A stretch of DNA of 64,000 bases from Adiantum capillus-veneris (Eukaryota; Streptophyta; Polypodiopsida; Polypodiales; Pteridaceae): positions 171,673,740 to 171,737,739 of the forward strand of contig CM043944.1 in assembly GCA_014529385.2 (NCBI GenBank). Direction: 5' to 3'. The notes below the pieces were generated by a model. It ran no database searches. It was not told where the DNA came from and saw only the letters and a program-made list of their open reading frames with translations. Each line of letters opens with the position of its first letter. Within the stretch, counting starts at the first letter, position 1. Positions 12,137 to 25,836 of this stretch are shown piece by piece. The position numbers and the translations under genes were made by a program.

Positions 12137-13712
12137 TGTCATAATAATCAATATCTAATTCTCCTAAATGATTTTCTCATATTAAACTGATCATTTAATG
12201 TGGGGAAGGCTAGGGGAGAAAAAGCTAGAATATTGGTTAAGCTAGCAGAGCGGCACAGTAGGGATCCAAACGAGGGAAAATAGGGATCCAAAGGGGGGGC
12301 CATCTGCAAAAGAGCCATGTGCAACAATGCGCTAAAAAGACCCTAAGGTTCAGCCCATTAAGACTTCCAAAATGCTAAGGTTCCAAAATTCAAAGGTTGT
12401 GTCCAAAGGTCAACCCTAGGGAAAATTGGATGCTTTGTGTGTGCCCTAAAAGTCTTTGCACATCCCTACATGGGAGGGGGCGAGCCCTAAAGGTAGGGGA
12501 TGAGAGATAAAGCCACACACACACACACACACACACAGGCTCCCTTTACACAAAGGGAATGAGGGACACATGTCAGCTCCCTAGGCCAGATGCCCACAAG
12601 GTGTGCCCAATTTCTATTGGATGACCCTTGAAGTGGGCCAATGAAAATTAAGCTAGAGTAAATCTAGTTTAATTAATTTAAAAACATTTAATAAAAGAAA
12701 CCAATGAGAATTAAGTCTCCTAGAAGACTATTGGGCAGTCTCCCAAGGGGTCCAATGAGCATTCAGGAGCCCAATGGCTTGTCTGATTCCTATTGGCCAG
12801 GAGGCAAAGGGGTCCAATGAGAGTTTAGTTTAATTATTTAATTACCTAAATCTCTCACAAAAGGGGAAAGGGGGACACATGTCAGAAGGCTATCACTTAT
12901 GCTGCTTAATTGTAATTGGCTTGACTTGGGGAGAGCCAATGAGGGCTCAGCAAGAGCAAATAGCAAGAGGGCTCGCCCAAGAGAGAGAGGGGGCTGATTT
13001 TTGCAAGGCATTATCACACACACACTCACACACATTCTATGTGTGAAGCAAAGAAGACTATCTCTTCCCAAGCTTTAATGGAGAGCTCATCACCTACTCC
13101 AAGCTTGTGAGATAGAAGCCTACATCAACACTCTCTTGGCATGTGGATGCAAATCCAACCAAGAGCCAAGCTTCAATGCATGCTCATCTCCTCTAACAAG
13201 CTAATTACTAAGCTAAGCTATGCTGTGAGGAGATGTACATCTTTCTCGTAAGATACTCCTTTTCCTCTCAATCTACTCTCATACCCTGCTAGCTCTCACC
13301 ATCTTCGAAGGTGTGTGAGGTCTTGGGTCTGAGAACGGGGATAATTCAAGTTGTGTTTGTTAAGTGTTTTGCTTAGTGCATGAAGTTTCCATCTTCATTG
13401 CACTAGCTAGTCTTGAAGGAACACAAAGAATTGTATTGTACATGTCTCTCTTGATGGGAGAAACCATAATACAAAGCCTTTTGGATGGGGGACGGGCTCC
13501 ATGAAAATCCGGTCCTCAACTGTTGTCAATAGCTTAATTGCTCTCTCTTTTGAAAGTATTGTCGATGCTATCTAACTAGGTGTTATGCTTTTTGTTGCTC
13601 TCTCCACCCAAGCACTCTTGTAATTCTCATTAGGAATCTATTCTAATGAAATGCCCACTATGTTCATGCTAATTTCCGCTACACATAATTTATTAGGCCA
13701 TTAAATGTTACA
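12137..13712 (+). repeat. Element B plus-oriented 5' LTR (complete, 1,576 bp)
   Basis: Begins TGTCATAATAATC and ends AAATGTTACA, the canonical TG...CA. The start resembles the 3' LTR at 61,362 and the end is followed at once by a primer-binding site. The CA tract near 12,516-12,537 is much shorter than the GT tracts in the inverted copies. Confidence 0.85.
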
Positions 13713-13713
13713 T

Positions 13714-13731
13714 TGGTATCAGAGCTCAAGG
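13714..13731 (+). other. Primer-binding site of element B (initiator tRNA-Met type)
   Basis: TGGTATCAGAGCTCAAGG one base after the LTR end. TGGTATCAGAGC is the standard complement of the 3' end of plant initiator tRNA-Met (established knowledge). Confidence 0.85.
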
Positions 13732-14129
13732 TTTCTCTTTTCTTGCTCAAGAAGGGAGGTCCTCAAGCTAGCTACAAATGGTTTGTATTATTAATTGCCT
13801 GTGAGTAAGTAGAATAGGGATTTTTCAGCCTTGCAGTGCGCCTGCCTTCGTGCAGTTAACGGGGCATCACCGTCGAGAGCTATGGTCTTAATAGTGGAGT
13901 CCTATGGGGCTTGCCTACGGCTTAACCACTATTGAGCTATTAGAAGCTTGATAGGAGCCGGTGCTGTTTTGGTGTCGAAAGACCCTCTCTTCTATTCCTT
14001 GCAATTAATGGTATTCGAGCCGCGGGTACAGTAGCTTGAGTTCTTTTTCTAAAGGGGTAAAAACGAGTAGAAACTAGGTCTTGAAGTGCCAAAGTACACC
14101 TAAAAAGTTTACACCTAAAAGTTGTTAGA

Positions 14130-15640
14130 ATGGCTGACAATAGTAAAGAGAGTGAAATTAATGTTGATAACTTTGATTTTGCTCATGAGCAAGCTACTAA
14201 TGATGCTTCAATGCTTGTTAACTATCTTGTTTCTAGGCTTCAACAAGCCATGGGCAATCCATCTCTCCAAAGTGAAGTGCAATGGCAGCTCCGTGCTCAC
14301 GGGATTCTCCAAGTTCATCACCATGACGAGAGAACACCTAGGAAGCCTCCTTGTGAGACTACCAAAAGAGGTTTCTCTCCGATTCGGGAAGAAGAAGAGA
14401 ATCCATATGAAGGGCTCAAGAATTTACTTCTTGATGATGCATCTCCTTCCCAAAGAAGAACTCAAGAGCCTCCACCGAAGGAACGAGAAAGAAGCGAGTC
14501 TCCCGCCACCTCGGCGGAGATGGCTCCACGAAGACGGCGGGCTAAACGCTCTCCATCACCACCAAAGCGGAGAAGACCATCACACTCTTCTCCACGCCAT
14601 AATTCAAAGAGGGATGATAAAAAGCAAGAGAAGAAAAAGGCGAGAAAGAGGACACCCTCTTCTCCATCTTCTTCATCCTCTTCCTCTTATGAAAGCTATG
14701 GTGAAGACGACAAAGATCAAGACAAGAAAAAGGCGAGAAAGAGGTCACCCTCTTCTCCACCTTCTTCAAATTCTTCACCTTCTGAAGAAAGTGATGGTGC
14801 AACCTTTGAACCATCAAAAAGAAGAGGCCATAGGAAATCCTATGCCGCATGGAAGAGGTCGTCCAAGTTGAAGAAATTCAAAGAGGGAGGGAAGAGCATC
14901 TCTTTCCTTACCTATGATGGTACCTTTGGTGCTACGGACAAAGTCTTGGCCTTTATCCAACAATTCGATGCGGCGTTTGGAGATGAGGGCTTCACGGAGT
15001 CCTCTAAGCTACGCCATGTAGCTATGCACTTTCAAAAGTCCGCCAGACAATGGTGGTCTAGCCTACGAGCCAACGGTGAAGCTCCACGAACATGGAAAGC
15101 TTTAAGAGCTTCCATTATGAAGCAGTTTTTGGCCACCGATGCCAAAGACAAAGTACTCACCGAATGGCGAAGCTTAAAGCTCTCTCCCAATGAATCATCC
15201 ACAAATATGTAGACAAGTTTTGGGACCTACAACTCAAAGCCACTGTCTTCAAAAAGTTGGATTTTGGAGAGCAAAAGCAACAATTTTGTGCGGGCTTAAC
15301 CGAAGAAATGGCGGAGTATGTCAACTCCCAAAGACCACGTACCATATCGGCGGTAATACACCACACTATGGTCGCCTCGCGAATCAATTTCCAAACGGGG
15401 GCAAAAAGAAATAATAAGCCCCCGGAAAACAAGGGTTCCAATGAGCCTAAGGGGAAGGACAATGTCCAAAAGTCTCCTAAGGGCAACTCCAACAAAGCTA
15501 AAGAGAAGGGAGTTTAGAAAGGTAAGAATAAACTCTCTCCTGAAGAGCTTGAGCGTTATCGTAAGGATAACCGGTGTTTCAAGTGCGGCGAACAAGGGCA
15601 TGTGTACCGCACTTGTCCCCAAAAGAACAACCGCCAAGAT
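14130..15640 (+). pseudogene. Element B Gag with Arg/Ser-rich N-terminal region and CCHC knuckle
   Basis: Start chosen at the first Met after the primer site (MADNSKESEINV). Residues 1-110 are acidic. Residues about 130-230 are very rich in Arg, Lys and Ser, with two copies of a KKKARKR-S/T-PSS block. The conserved gag domain follows from about residue 250 (ARQWWSSL, WKALRASIMKQF). A one-base loss near 15,195 breaks the frame at NES. It resumes as IHKYVDKFWDLQLKA, and one stop (15,514) precedes KGKNKLSPEELE. The zinc knuckle CFKCGEQGHVYRTC (C-x2-C-x4-H-x4-C, about 15,578) closes Gag. The Arg/Ser region is not a usual part of chromovirus Gag as I know it. Confidence 0.8.
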
Positions 15641-16210
15641 CCTCCTAGAGCTTCCTTGGTTGAAATCCAAGAGGAGGAGACTCACCAAACTCACCACAAA
15701 GGATCTCCTCTATGCCATGCTTTGGGAAAGGTAAGAGAACATGATGCTTTTATTCTCTTTGACCATGGTTCTACTCACAATTTTATATCTATAGAGTTGG
15801 CCACCAAGCTAGGAATACAATCCTACGAGATGGGAGATGTCCTACCCGCAGACAGTGCCTTCAAGGGGCAAGAAGGTTCAGTCACTCCCTTAATCAGGAA
15901 ATTGAGGCTTCATGTCCAAGGCTATGTGGACAAAGAGGACTTCTTTATCTCTCCTCTCAAGCATGAGGATGTAATCCTAGGGGCACCATGGTTTGACCGC
16001 CTGGCTGCTGATGTTAAATTTCCTGAAAGGAGAATCTCCTTTAAGTTCAGGGAAAAAGACATGTATATAGATGCTAAGGAAATGGGTAACACCATCCCCA
16101 TTGTACATACACCAGCTTTCAACAAGTCAATAAAGAGCTCTATTTCCGTGTACATGATTTTTGTTAAAGACTCTCAAAATGAACCTAATGCTTTAGCAAA
16201 AGAAAAATAA
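15641..16210 (+). pseudogene. Element B aspartic protease
   Basis: Follows the zinc knuckle in the same frame. The active-site box reads FDHGSTHNFIS, with His where D-S-G is usual, so the catalytic Asp is kept but the next residue is changed. The second conserved block is VILGAPWFD (about 15,970), the usual hydrophobic-Leu-Gly-x-x-Trp of chromovirus proteases. The domain ends with a stop at 16,208, although Gag-Pol of this family is normally continuous into RT. The linker to RT continues after a frame change at about 16,235. Confidence 0.75.
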
Positions 16211-16234
16211 AAGCAACCAAAAGGAATTAGAGTT

Positions 16235-18112
16235 ATCCAATTTTCTCAAGGGGTTTCAAGATGTTTTTATTGACGACATCCCTTGTGAGCTACCTCCTAA
16301 ACGAGGTAATGATGACCATGCAATTGAACTTCTTCCAGGAAGTTCACCGCCTAATAAACCTCCTTATAGAGTTTCTCAAGCTCAACAAGAGGAGATTATG
16401 CGGCAAGTGCATGAGTTAGTTGAGAAGGGTATGGTTAGGCCAAGCTCATCTCCATTTTGCTCACCTGTGCTATTAGTGCAAAAGAAAGACAGCACATATC
16501 GTATGTGTGTCGACTATAGAGCACTAAATAGGATCACTATCAAGAATAGGTTTCCCGTTCCACGGGTAGAAGACCTATTTGATAAGCTACAAGGATCGAC
16601 CTACATCAGTAGGGTTGACCTAAAAAGTGGCTATCATCAAATAAGGATAGTTGATCAATACATTGTAAAGACCGCATTTCGTACTACATTTGGTCTTTAC
16701 GAATACATTGTCATGCCTTTTATGCACCAGCCACATTCAACCGCTTGATGGAGAAGCTGTTCAGGCCTCATCGAACCTTCACTGGAGTGTTCTTTGATGA
16801 TATTATCATCTACTCTAATTCATTGGAGGAACACAAGCAACACCTCCAGGTAATATTTCAAGTTTTAAGAGAGAATAAACTTTATGTTAATCAAAAGAAA
16901 AGTGAATTTTTCTTGCAAGAGATTCATTATTTAGGTCACATTATCTCTCAAGATGGCATCCAAATGGATCCATCCAAGTTAGAGGTAATAAAAGGATGGC
17001 CTAAACCAAGGAATCTGCATGAACTAAAAAGCTTCATAGGTATGTGTGCATACTATAGACGCTTCATAGAAAAGTTCTCACAAATTGCGGGACCATTACA
17101 TGACCTAACAAAGAAAAGTGTTAGGTATACATGGTCTGCTAAGGAGAAAAATGCTTTCGAAAAGCTTAAAGAAAAGCTTATCTCTCAACCTGTGCTTACA
17201 CTACCGGATCTCTCAAAACCATTTGAGGTCCAATGCGATGCTTGTGGTGATTGCCTTGGAGATGTTTTGCTCCAAGAAGGGCACGCCATAGGCTATGAGA
17301 GTCGAAGGCTCGACCCTGTTGAGCAAGCTCTAGGCATATACGAAAAAGAACTCCTTGTAGTTATACATGCCTTAGACTCATGGAAGCACTATTTATTGGG
17401 GACTCCTTTCATTCTGCGAACGGATCACCAAAGTCTTAAGTACTTCATGACACAGACCAAGCTCTCCGACAAACAAATGAGGTGGGCAAATTTCCTTTCG
17501 CAATTTCATTTTCATATTGCTCACATTGCTGGCAAGCATAATCAAGTAGCTGATGCACTCTCAAGACGGCCGAGAGTGAATGCGGTTTCCATAGCCACTC
17601 ACAATGATCTATCTTCAATGATAGATGAGTATGCTATTGATCCCGATTTTAGAGATGTGATTTCAGCCCTTGCATTAGGGAAGAAAGAAGAACCATTTAC
17701 TTTACAAGATGGTTATCTTCTCTATGGCAATAGACTATGTGTTACTAACTCACTACGTGAGAAAGTAATGTATGAATCTCATGCTCCACCTTATGCGGGG
17801 CATAGAGGGATTCAGTCTACCTTAAAGGGAATTGAAACATATTTCTATTGGCCTACCATGAAAGTGAGCATACAAGAGTATGTTTCCAAATGTGTGGTAT
17901 GCCAAAAGACAAAATTTGATAGAGGGAAGCAACTTGGATTGCTTCAACCCTTGCCAATACCTAATTCACCATGGGAGAGCATATCCATGTATTTTATCTT
18001 TGGATTGCCTAAGTCTATCCATGGGAATACGGGAATATGGACGATAGTAGAAAGGTTTAGTAAACAAGCTCATTTTATACCTGTCAAAAAGACTATCAAA
18101 GCCCATCAAATC
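16235..18112 (+). pseudogene. Element B reverse transcriptase, RNase H and truncated integrase
   Basis: RT begins after LLPGSSPPNKPPYR, with KKDSTYRMCVDYRALN (about 16,480), DLKSGYHQIRI and MPF. A 10-bp deletion next to MPF (about 16,722), seen by comparison with 58,637, removes the GLTN segment and shifts the frame. It resumes as ATFNRLMEKLFRP, then FFDDIIIYS (catalytic box, about 16,795), then RNase H with QCDACGDCLG, YEKELLVVIHAL and RTDHQSL. Integrase has the zinc-binding HRGI...CVVC segment. The first catalytic Asp is replaced (SMYFIFGLPK, Tyr). The coding stops at about 18,112, within the core domain and before the second Asp, where an inverted LTR is joined. Confidence 0.9.
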
Positions 18113-20931
<2,819 letters not shown>

Positions 20932-21870
20932 GTGTAAATTTACTAACACATACATATATGGTGGCCAGGATTTGAGTCCATTCAAAGAGTCAAACAAATG
21001 TTCAGGGAATGGTTCTCGTATGTAATCTGCATCATTCACTTCTCTATCTAAAACACGTTCTTCCCTTTGTAAACTGACCAATTGAGAAGCCCACACATCC
21101 AAATTGGTGTGTTTTCATGTACCCATGATGGTAGTTTAGTCCCTACACAAGTCTCTGAGTCCAATTTTTTCATTGGTGTCCTTAGGACATCCTTGTAGGA
21201 ATGGTCCTTCAAGTTCACTTGAATGATTACCCCTACTTGTTTTAGGTAGAGATAATCATGGCCCCAATCTTGGATTATTTGTATCTGTCTCATGAACGGT
21301 CTTCCCAAGATGATTTCATAATTGACTTTCTTCTCAAAGTCTACAATGGAAAAAGTGTGCTAGTAGTCAAGACACATGAGGTGATCACATTCTCTAGTAT
21401 GCCCATTGATTTTTCTATGTGTTCATCTGTCAATTGCAGTTTCATTCTTGTTTGCCTAATTGTTGGCTTTCCCCAAGCTTCCCAGATAGCTTTGGTTGCC
21501 AATTCCTGCTCCACTGTCTAAAATATTCATAGTTGTTACATCATTGTATTGTACTGGAAGGGTTGTGTTTCCCTCATTCCCTTCACAATAGTCCCCAACC
21601 TTATTCATAGGGACCGACTTGACAAGTCTAGTTTGTATCTCTTCATTTTGCAAATTTGCTTGGTTCATTTGAGATGCTCCTTTTAATCCCATCTTTCCCT
21701 TGGTGATTTTTATATCTCCCCATAGACATGGTCTCAACTTTAGTAGCTCACCCAAAGTGATTGTGCGTTGAATTGGTGTCGACATAGTGGATTGTAGATT
21801 AGCCACATCCAAAGTCTGTTTTGGCCTTTCTAGTTTTGTTGTTTTGCTGGCCATTGCTTTCGTTTATTCT
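20932..21870 (-). pseudogene. Element D protease and downstream connector
   Basis: Minus-strand equivalent of 56,150-57,010 in element C. From the N-terminus it reads QRTITLGELLKLRPCLW, then VPMNKVGDYCEG, TLPVQYNDVTTMNILDSGAGI with the protease Asp-Ser-Gly (about 21,520), and IILGRPFMRQIQIIQDW. It ends near 20,932, where element A interrupts it and the ORF continues at position 409. The frame breaks just after the Asp-Ser-Gly box and again near 21,310. It would process a gypsy polyprotein; it is dead here. Confidence 0.75.
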
Positions 21871-22616
21871 TGCCTAGGTAAGACGATAGTGTTCACAAGG
21901 TTTCAGCTTTTGGAGAGCCTAACTACTCTAATCCCCAATCTCCGTACAAAGTCTGTTCATGTAGTTTCATGGGTGGTCTCTTAAGCTGAACTTCTTTGAT
22001 TGGTGATGATTTCAAAATCAAGCTCCCATCTTTCACTTCCCTTATAACTCATTCCCCATAGATAGTTTGGCCAATCATCTTCAACTGTTGGCACCCCGTC
22101 CCATCCTTCTTCACTATTAGGAGCTTCCAGTTAAGGTGGTTGTGTTCCATCATTTTCCTGCTTTTTCAACCCTCCCTTTTCTTGATCTTTTTCTCTCATG
22201 GTTTTGGTCTCAACTTTTGCCAGTTTTCCTATAACGTCCTATTGAGGATTCTGTAAGCTTCTAACTTAGTTGCTTCCATTTCAAGCATTGGTCCTTGGAT
22301 AGTTTTTTCATTGATTTTTCAACATTTGATCAGCTTTTAACCCAGCTTGGAAGGCTTGAAAAGGTGCATTAATTGATTCGTAAATTTTATCAACCAGAAT
22401 GGATCTAGCCAATTTTGGTTTGGGTTCCTTGAAATTTGTTGAAAAAGTCTGCATTTTTTCTTCTATTTCCTTCCATATCTTCCCTTCAATCTCTTTTTGC
22501 TGTTTTTGCCTCTTGAGTTTGTATCTTTTACATCTTTCTTTCATGGAGTTTTGGAGGAATGGCTGGATTTATCAGATCCATTTGCGTTTTTCTTTTTTTT
22601 CTGCTTGGCTAGTGTG
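21871..22616 (-). pseudogene. Element D Gag-protease connector, Lys/Glu-rich
   Basis: A degenerate minus-strand frame with a basic coiled-coil-like stretch (KERCKRYKLKRQKQQKEIEG, about 22,480-22,540), corresponding to the KRYEMRKQKQRAEIQQ stretch of element C at about 55,390. No catalytic motif. Recognised only through its counterpart in C. Confidence 0.5.
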
Positions 22617-22865
22617 CTAGTCATCTCTTGAACAACAATTATCAGCTAATGAACTACTCGACACCACTTGAACTATGTTTATGATAGTTTTCCCTTTGTT
22701 TGCTGAATTCCTAGGGCAACCTTCAGAAAAGTGTCCACCCTTGCGTTTGCACACTCCACAATATGCCTCTATAGGTCTCACATTCTTATCTGGTTTAGGA
22801 TATTCATTTTTCCAATGGTCATCCGCTCCACAGTTATGACAATTTCCATTTTTTGGTTTGGGCAT
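22617..22865 (-). pseudogene. Element D nucleocapsid with two zinc knuckles
   Basis: Minus-strand segment with CHNCGADDHWKNEY followed by CGVCKRKGGHFSEGC. Both are CCHC-type RNA-binding knuckles of Gag. The first has Tyr where the last Cys belongs. The second has one extra residue before His. The same pair occurs in element C at 55,080-55,205, confirming homology. A Ser-rich tail follows. It lies between Gag (right) and the connector (left), as expected for a minus-strand gypsy element. Confidence 0.7.
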
Positions 22866-22874
22866 TGGTCCCCC

Positions 22875-23985
22875 CTAGTTTGCAATAAAGTAAACAAGTG
22901 TTGTATTAGGGATGCTTGACACATCGGCTCCATAGGGACTGGAGTAGGTTGGGTTATACCACTCTTCTTTTATCCCCATTATTACTGAACTAGTTTCAAG
23001 GTATGGAGTAACGGATACTAGCGCATGTTTCTCAACTTGTTCCTCAGACACCATGTACTTGATTGATATAGATCTATTCCTTGGAAGTGGTGGTTGCTGA
23101 CCCAATACCAATTGTGGTATCTTCCCATTCATGGGAAATCTTTGCATGGGTGCCATATTTGGTGGGTATCTATACATGGGCTGCCCATGTGGCCTCATTG
23201 GCACATACTAGACATTTCCATCATATTTAAACTTGTAGTAGCACTATTTTGTCTCATGATCTTTCCATTTTCCTTTGATGGTGCACCATTTTAACTACCT
23301 TTTTTGTCCCATAGGTTGTCCCTGATTTGGTTGTTGCATTGGGCATCACATCAGCATCCTTTGCATGTTGATCACCATATCGTTCATGCGTTTAAGCATG
23401 TCCTTTATAGCATTGGCAGGAGCTGCATGAGCACCTGATCCTACTTATGTTGGCACAGTGGATGTGTTTTGCTCACTCTGTGTATCTTTAGCTTTGCTTT
23501 CCTCATTGAAGATCTCACAATTATAGTCAAGTAGATCGCATCTAGATTGCACACTTCCCAAGTCATGTGTTTTTGCTATACAAAATAGCATGCAAATCTT
23601 TGTTTAATAGGCCCTCTAGGAACAATGAGACTAGTCTTTCCTCGGTTGGAATCTCCAACTCCAGGCATCTATATATGTATTGCCTCATTCGACTCACGCT
23701 ATTTCCGATAGTTTTTGCTTGTTTTTGTTTGAAACTATAGATTTGTGTCACAATACTATGCGTTATCCCATTTTATAACAAGTAGCAATAAATCTCATGG
23801 CCAAAGTCGGCAAGTTGGTTATCGATCCAAGAGGTATGGTTTGGAACCAAGTCAAAGATTTGCCCTCCAAGGTCATCCCAAATCCCTAAAACTGTGTATG
23901 GAAATCGGTTATGCACATAGCTCTCAAAACCTATCTAAAGCTTGCCAAATGGTCACCAATTACATAGTACAATGACAATGCAATA
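22875..23985 (-). pseudogene. Element D Gag
   Basis: The core from about 23,890 to 23,563 reads, over three frames, LTWFQTIPLGSI, then SFKQKQAKTIGNSVSRMRQYI and PTEERLVSLFLEGLLNKDL. This closely parallels the gag core of element C (54,050-54,340). Downstream is a Met/Pro/Gln-rich region (RPHGQPMYRYPPNMAPMQRF, about 23,150) which also has its counterpart in C. Gag packages the element RNA. Several frame changes and stops. No Gag sequence is recognised to the right of 23,985, so the 5' end and LTR of D are missing. Confidence 0.7.
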
Positions 23986-23986
23986 C

Positions 23987-24236
23987 TCAAAGTAGATCTT
24001 CATTTGTGAGCTTGCTTTGATGGACAAACATATTGTGGTTCACATCCAATCCAAAGTACCAAAGAAGAGAAAGAAAATGTGCTTTCAAGACATGTATGGT
24101 TTGCCTTGTGGTATGCGATCTATAAAGTCCAAAATGTACACATTGGACTATTTGCAATGTGAACTTCATACACCTCGCCTCAAACCTTAACTTTAATAAT
24201 AGTGTGCCCAACAATTTTAGCCTCCATTGAAATTTT
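23987..24236 (-). pseudogene. Possible SWIM-type zinc-finger fragment
   Basis: Read over two minus-strand frames: KVRGEVYEVHIANSPMCTF, a gap, then LLWYFGLDVNHNMFVHQSK and TNEDLL. The order (a short strand, Cys-Thr, a helix ending Phe-Gly-Leu-Asp, His-Gln-x-x-Leu-Thr) resembles the end of SWIM zinc-finger domains, found in MULE transposases and in plant ubiquitin ligases. Most expected Cys and His ligands are not preserved. It does not belong to element D by comparison with C. Treat as a weak call. Confidence 0.3.
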
Positions 24237-24262
24237 TGAGTCTATTTCCTTTGAGGTTGCAA

Positions 24263-25095
24263 TGTTGGGGTGTGTGACACATCCACACCACCACAAGTGA
24301 GAACCCTCTCTACATTGGAAGCTTACACATTTGACATCACTGCTTACATCAGCAGGTGCTCTCTCACAACTCTATAAAAGAAGTCTATGCTACAGGGAAT
24401 TGATGTTGTGTTTTATAAGTGTGTGCATGGTGCTTGAAGCTTCCATCTTCATTGCACCATCAAGTTATTGTAGGAGCACAAAGAATTGTATTGTAAAATG
24501 TCTCCATTAATGGTCGAAACCTATACTACAAAGCCTTTTGGAGAAGGGGACTTCCTCCATGTAAATCTGATCCTCAATTGTTGTGAATAGCTTAATTTCT
24601 CTCTCTTTTGAAGTATTGTTCATGCCTATCTAACTAGGTGTTATGCTTTTTGTTGCTCTCTCCATCCAAGCACCTTGCTATGCTCATTAGGAATCTACTC
24701 TAATGAAATGCTCACTATGTTCATGTTATTTTCCGCTTTGTATCATCTCATACCCCAGGAATTCTACCCCATTTTTTACTCATAACTTGCATCTAGTTTT
24801 TTTTAAATCTACTCAATGTGATTTTTTTATCTTCATTAGTCTCAATCTTACATCAGCAGGTGCTCTCTCCCAACTCTATAAAAGAAGCCTATGCTGCACA
24901 CTTTGTATCATCTAATACCCCAAGAATTCTATCCCACTTTTTACTCATAACTTTCGTCTAGTTTGTTATCAATCTACTTGTGATATTTTTACCTCCATTA
25001 GTCTCAATCTCTATCTAATCTCCTTGTAATTAGCAAACTAATTGCACCATGAATTGCTCATTGACATTTCTACCATAATGCAATTTCTTTTTATG
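24263..25095 (+). repeat. LTR E with internal tandem duplication, interrupted by a B-type LTR piece
   Basis: Starts TGTTGGGGTGTG and is followed at 25,096 by a tRNA-Met primer site. It carries a TATA-like TATAAAAG at 24,373 and again near 24,880. The block 24,343-24,397 is repeated at 24,850-24,904, and 24,738-24,849 at 24,905-25,016. So an LTR section was duplicated in tandem, and copy 1 alone carries the B-type insert (24,398-24,737). The end of the LTR is not a clear CA. Confidence 0.6.
24398..24737 (+). repeat. B-type chromovirus LTR fragment
   Basis: Matches about 13,345-13,680 of the plus-oriented B LTR, including TCCATCTTCATTGCAC, TAACTAGGTGTTATGC and the TTTTCCGCT end. It is only the U5-side third of that LTR. 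The uninterrupted copy at 24,850-25,016 marks its borders. Confidence 0.75.
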
Positions 25096-25113
25096 TGGTA
25101 TCAGAGCTGATGG
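25096..25113 (+). other. Primer-binding site next to LTR E (tRNA-Met type)
   Basis: TGGTATCAGAGCTGATGG, the initiator tRNA-Met complement. No gag follows: 25,114-25,414 shows no credible coding, so only the 5' end of this element remains. Confidence 0.75.
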
Positions 25114-25414
25114 TTCACACCTAGGTCTAATTATTTCCTCTTGATTACACCCCTAATCACTTCCTCTTTCTCTCAAGAATTGGTAGCAATAAGCTACATA
25201 ACCATGTTGCAATTCTCATAGACTTTGGGCACATTCATTGTCAGCCACTACCCTTGTTTATGAGAAGAGCATGTGATTAGTAGCCATTAGTGTGTGCTTT
25301 ATTGCATTTTCATTTTTATAATTCATTGAGTGAGTAATTTTGTGCAATTTTTGCTTCATAATTAGCCTCTACTCAAGTTTCAACTCATTGTAGCATTGTG
25401 AAAAGGTGGTGAAA

Positions 25415-25836
25415 GGACTCACAAAGGGGCCCTTTAAGGAGTTTGACTTTACCTCTCTCTACTAAAACAGGCGCATGGATAAATTTTTGCAAAGAAACAC
25501 CAAAGTTGGTGGAGTTTTGACAATTAGAATGTCCTCTTCAAGCTCTATCTACTGATATATAGCACGCCATGAGATTCCTCATATTTTAGAAGATTCTTTC
25601 TTTGATTCATTTAGATTCCGACAGAGTTGTCACATCATAGGTGAATCAAAGAAAGCATCTTCTAAAATATGAGAAATCTCATGGCATGCTATATATCAGT
25701 AGATAGAGCTTGAAGAGGACATTCTAACTGTCAAACCTCCGCCACCTTTGGAGTTTGTTTGCAAAAATTTATCCATGCGCCCATTTTGGTAGAGAGAGGT
25801 AAAGTCAAACTCCTTAAAGGGCCCCTTTGTGAGTCC
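25415..25836. repeat. Large inverted repeat: two 195-bp arms, 32-bp spacer
   Basis: Left arm 25,415-25,609, right arm 25,642-25,836. The arms are reverse complements of equal length with about a dozen mismatches by eye and no gap. RNA from either strand would fold into one long hairpin. No terminal inverted repeat typical of a known MITE and no obvious target duplication. It could be a foldback element, an inverted duplication, or a young small-RNA hairpin locus. Confidence 0.9.

Noticed and set aside
14122-14871. 249-codon ORF overlapping Gag of element B
   Set aside because: It is the alternate frame of the Arg/Ser-rich Gag region. The Gag frame has the conserved core and continues to the zinc knuckle.
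25415-25836. Hairpin as a CRISPR unit or bacterial element
   Set aside because: A single inverted repeat in plant repeat DNA, with no array of spaced direct repeats.
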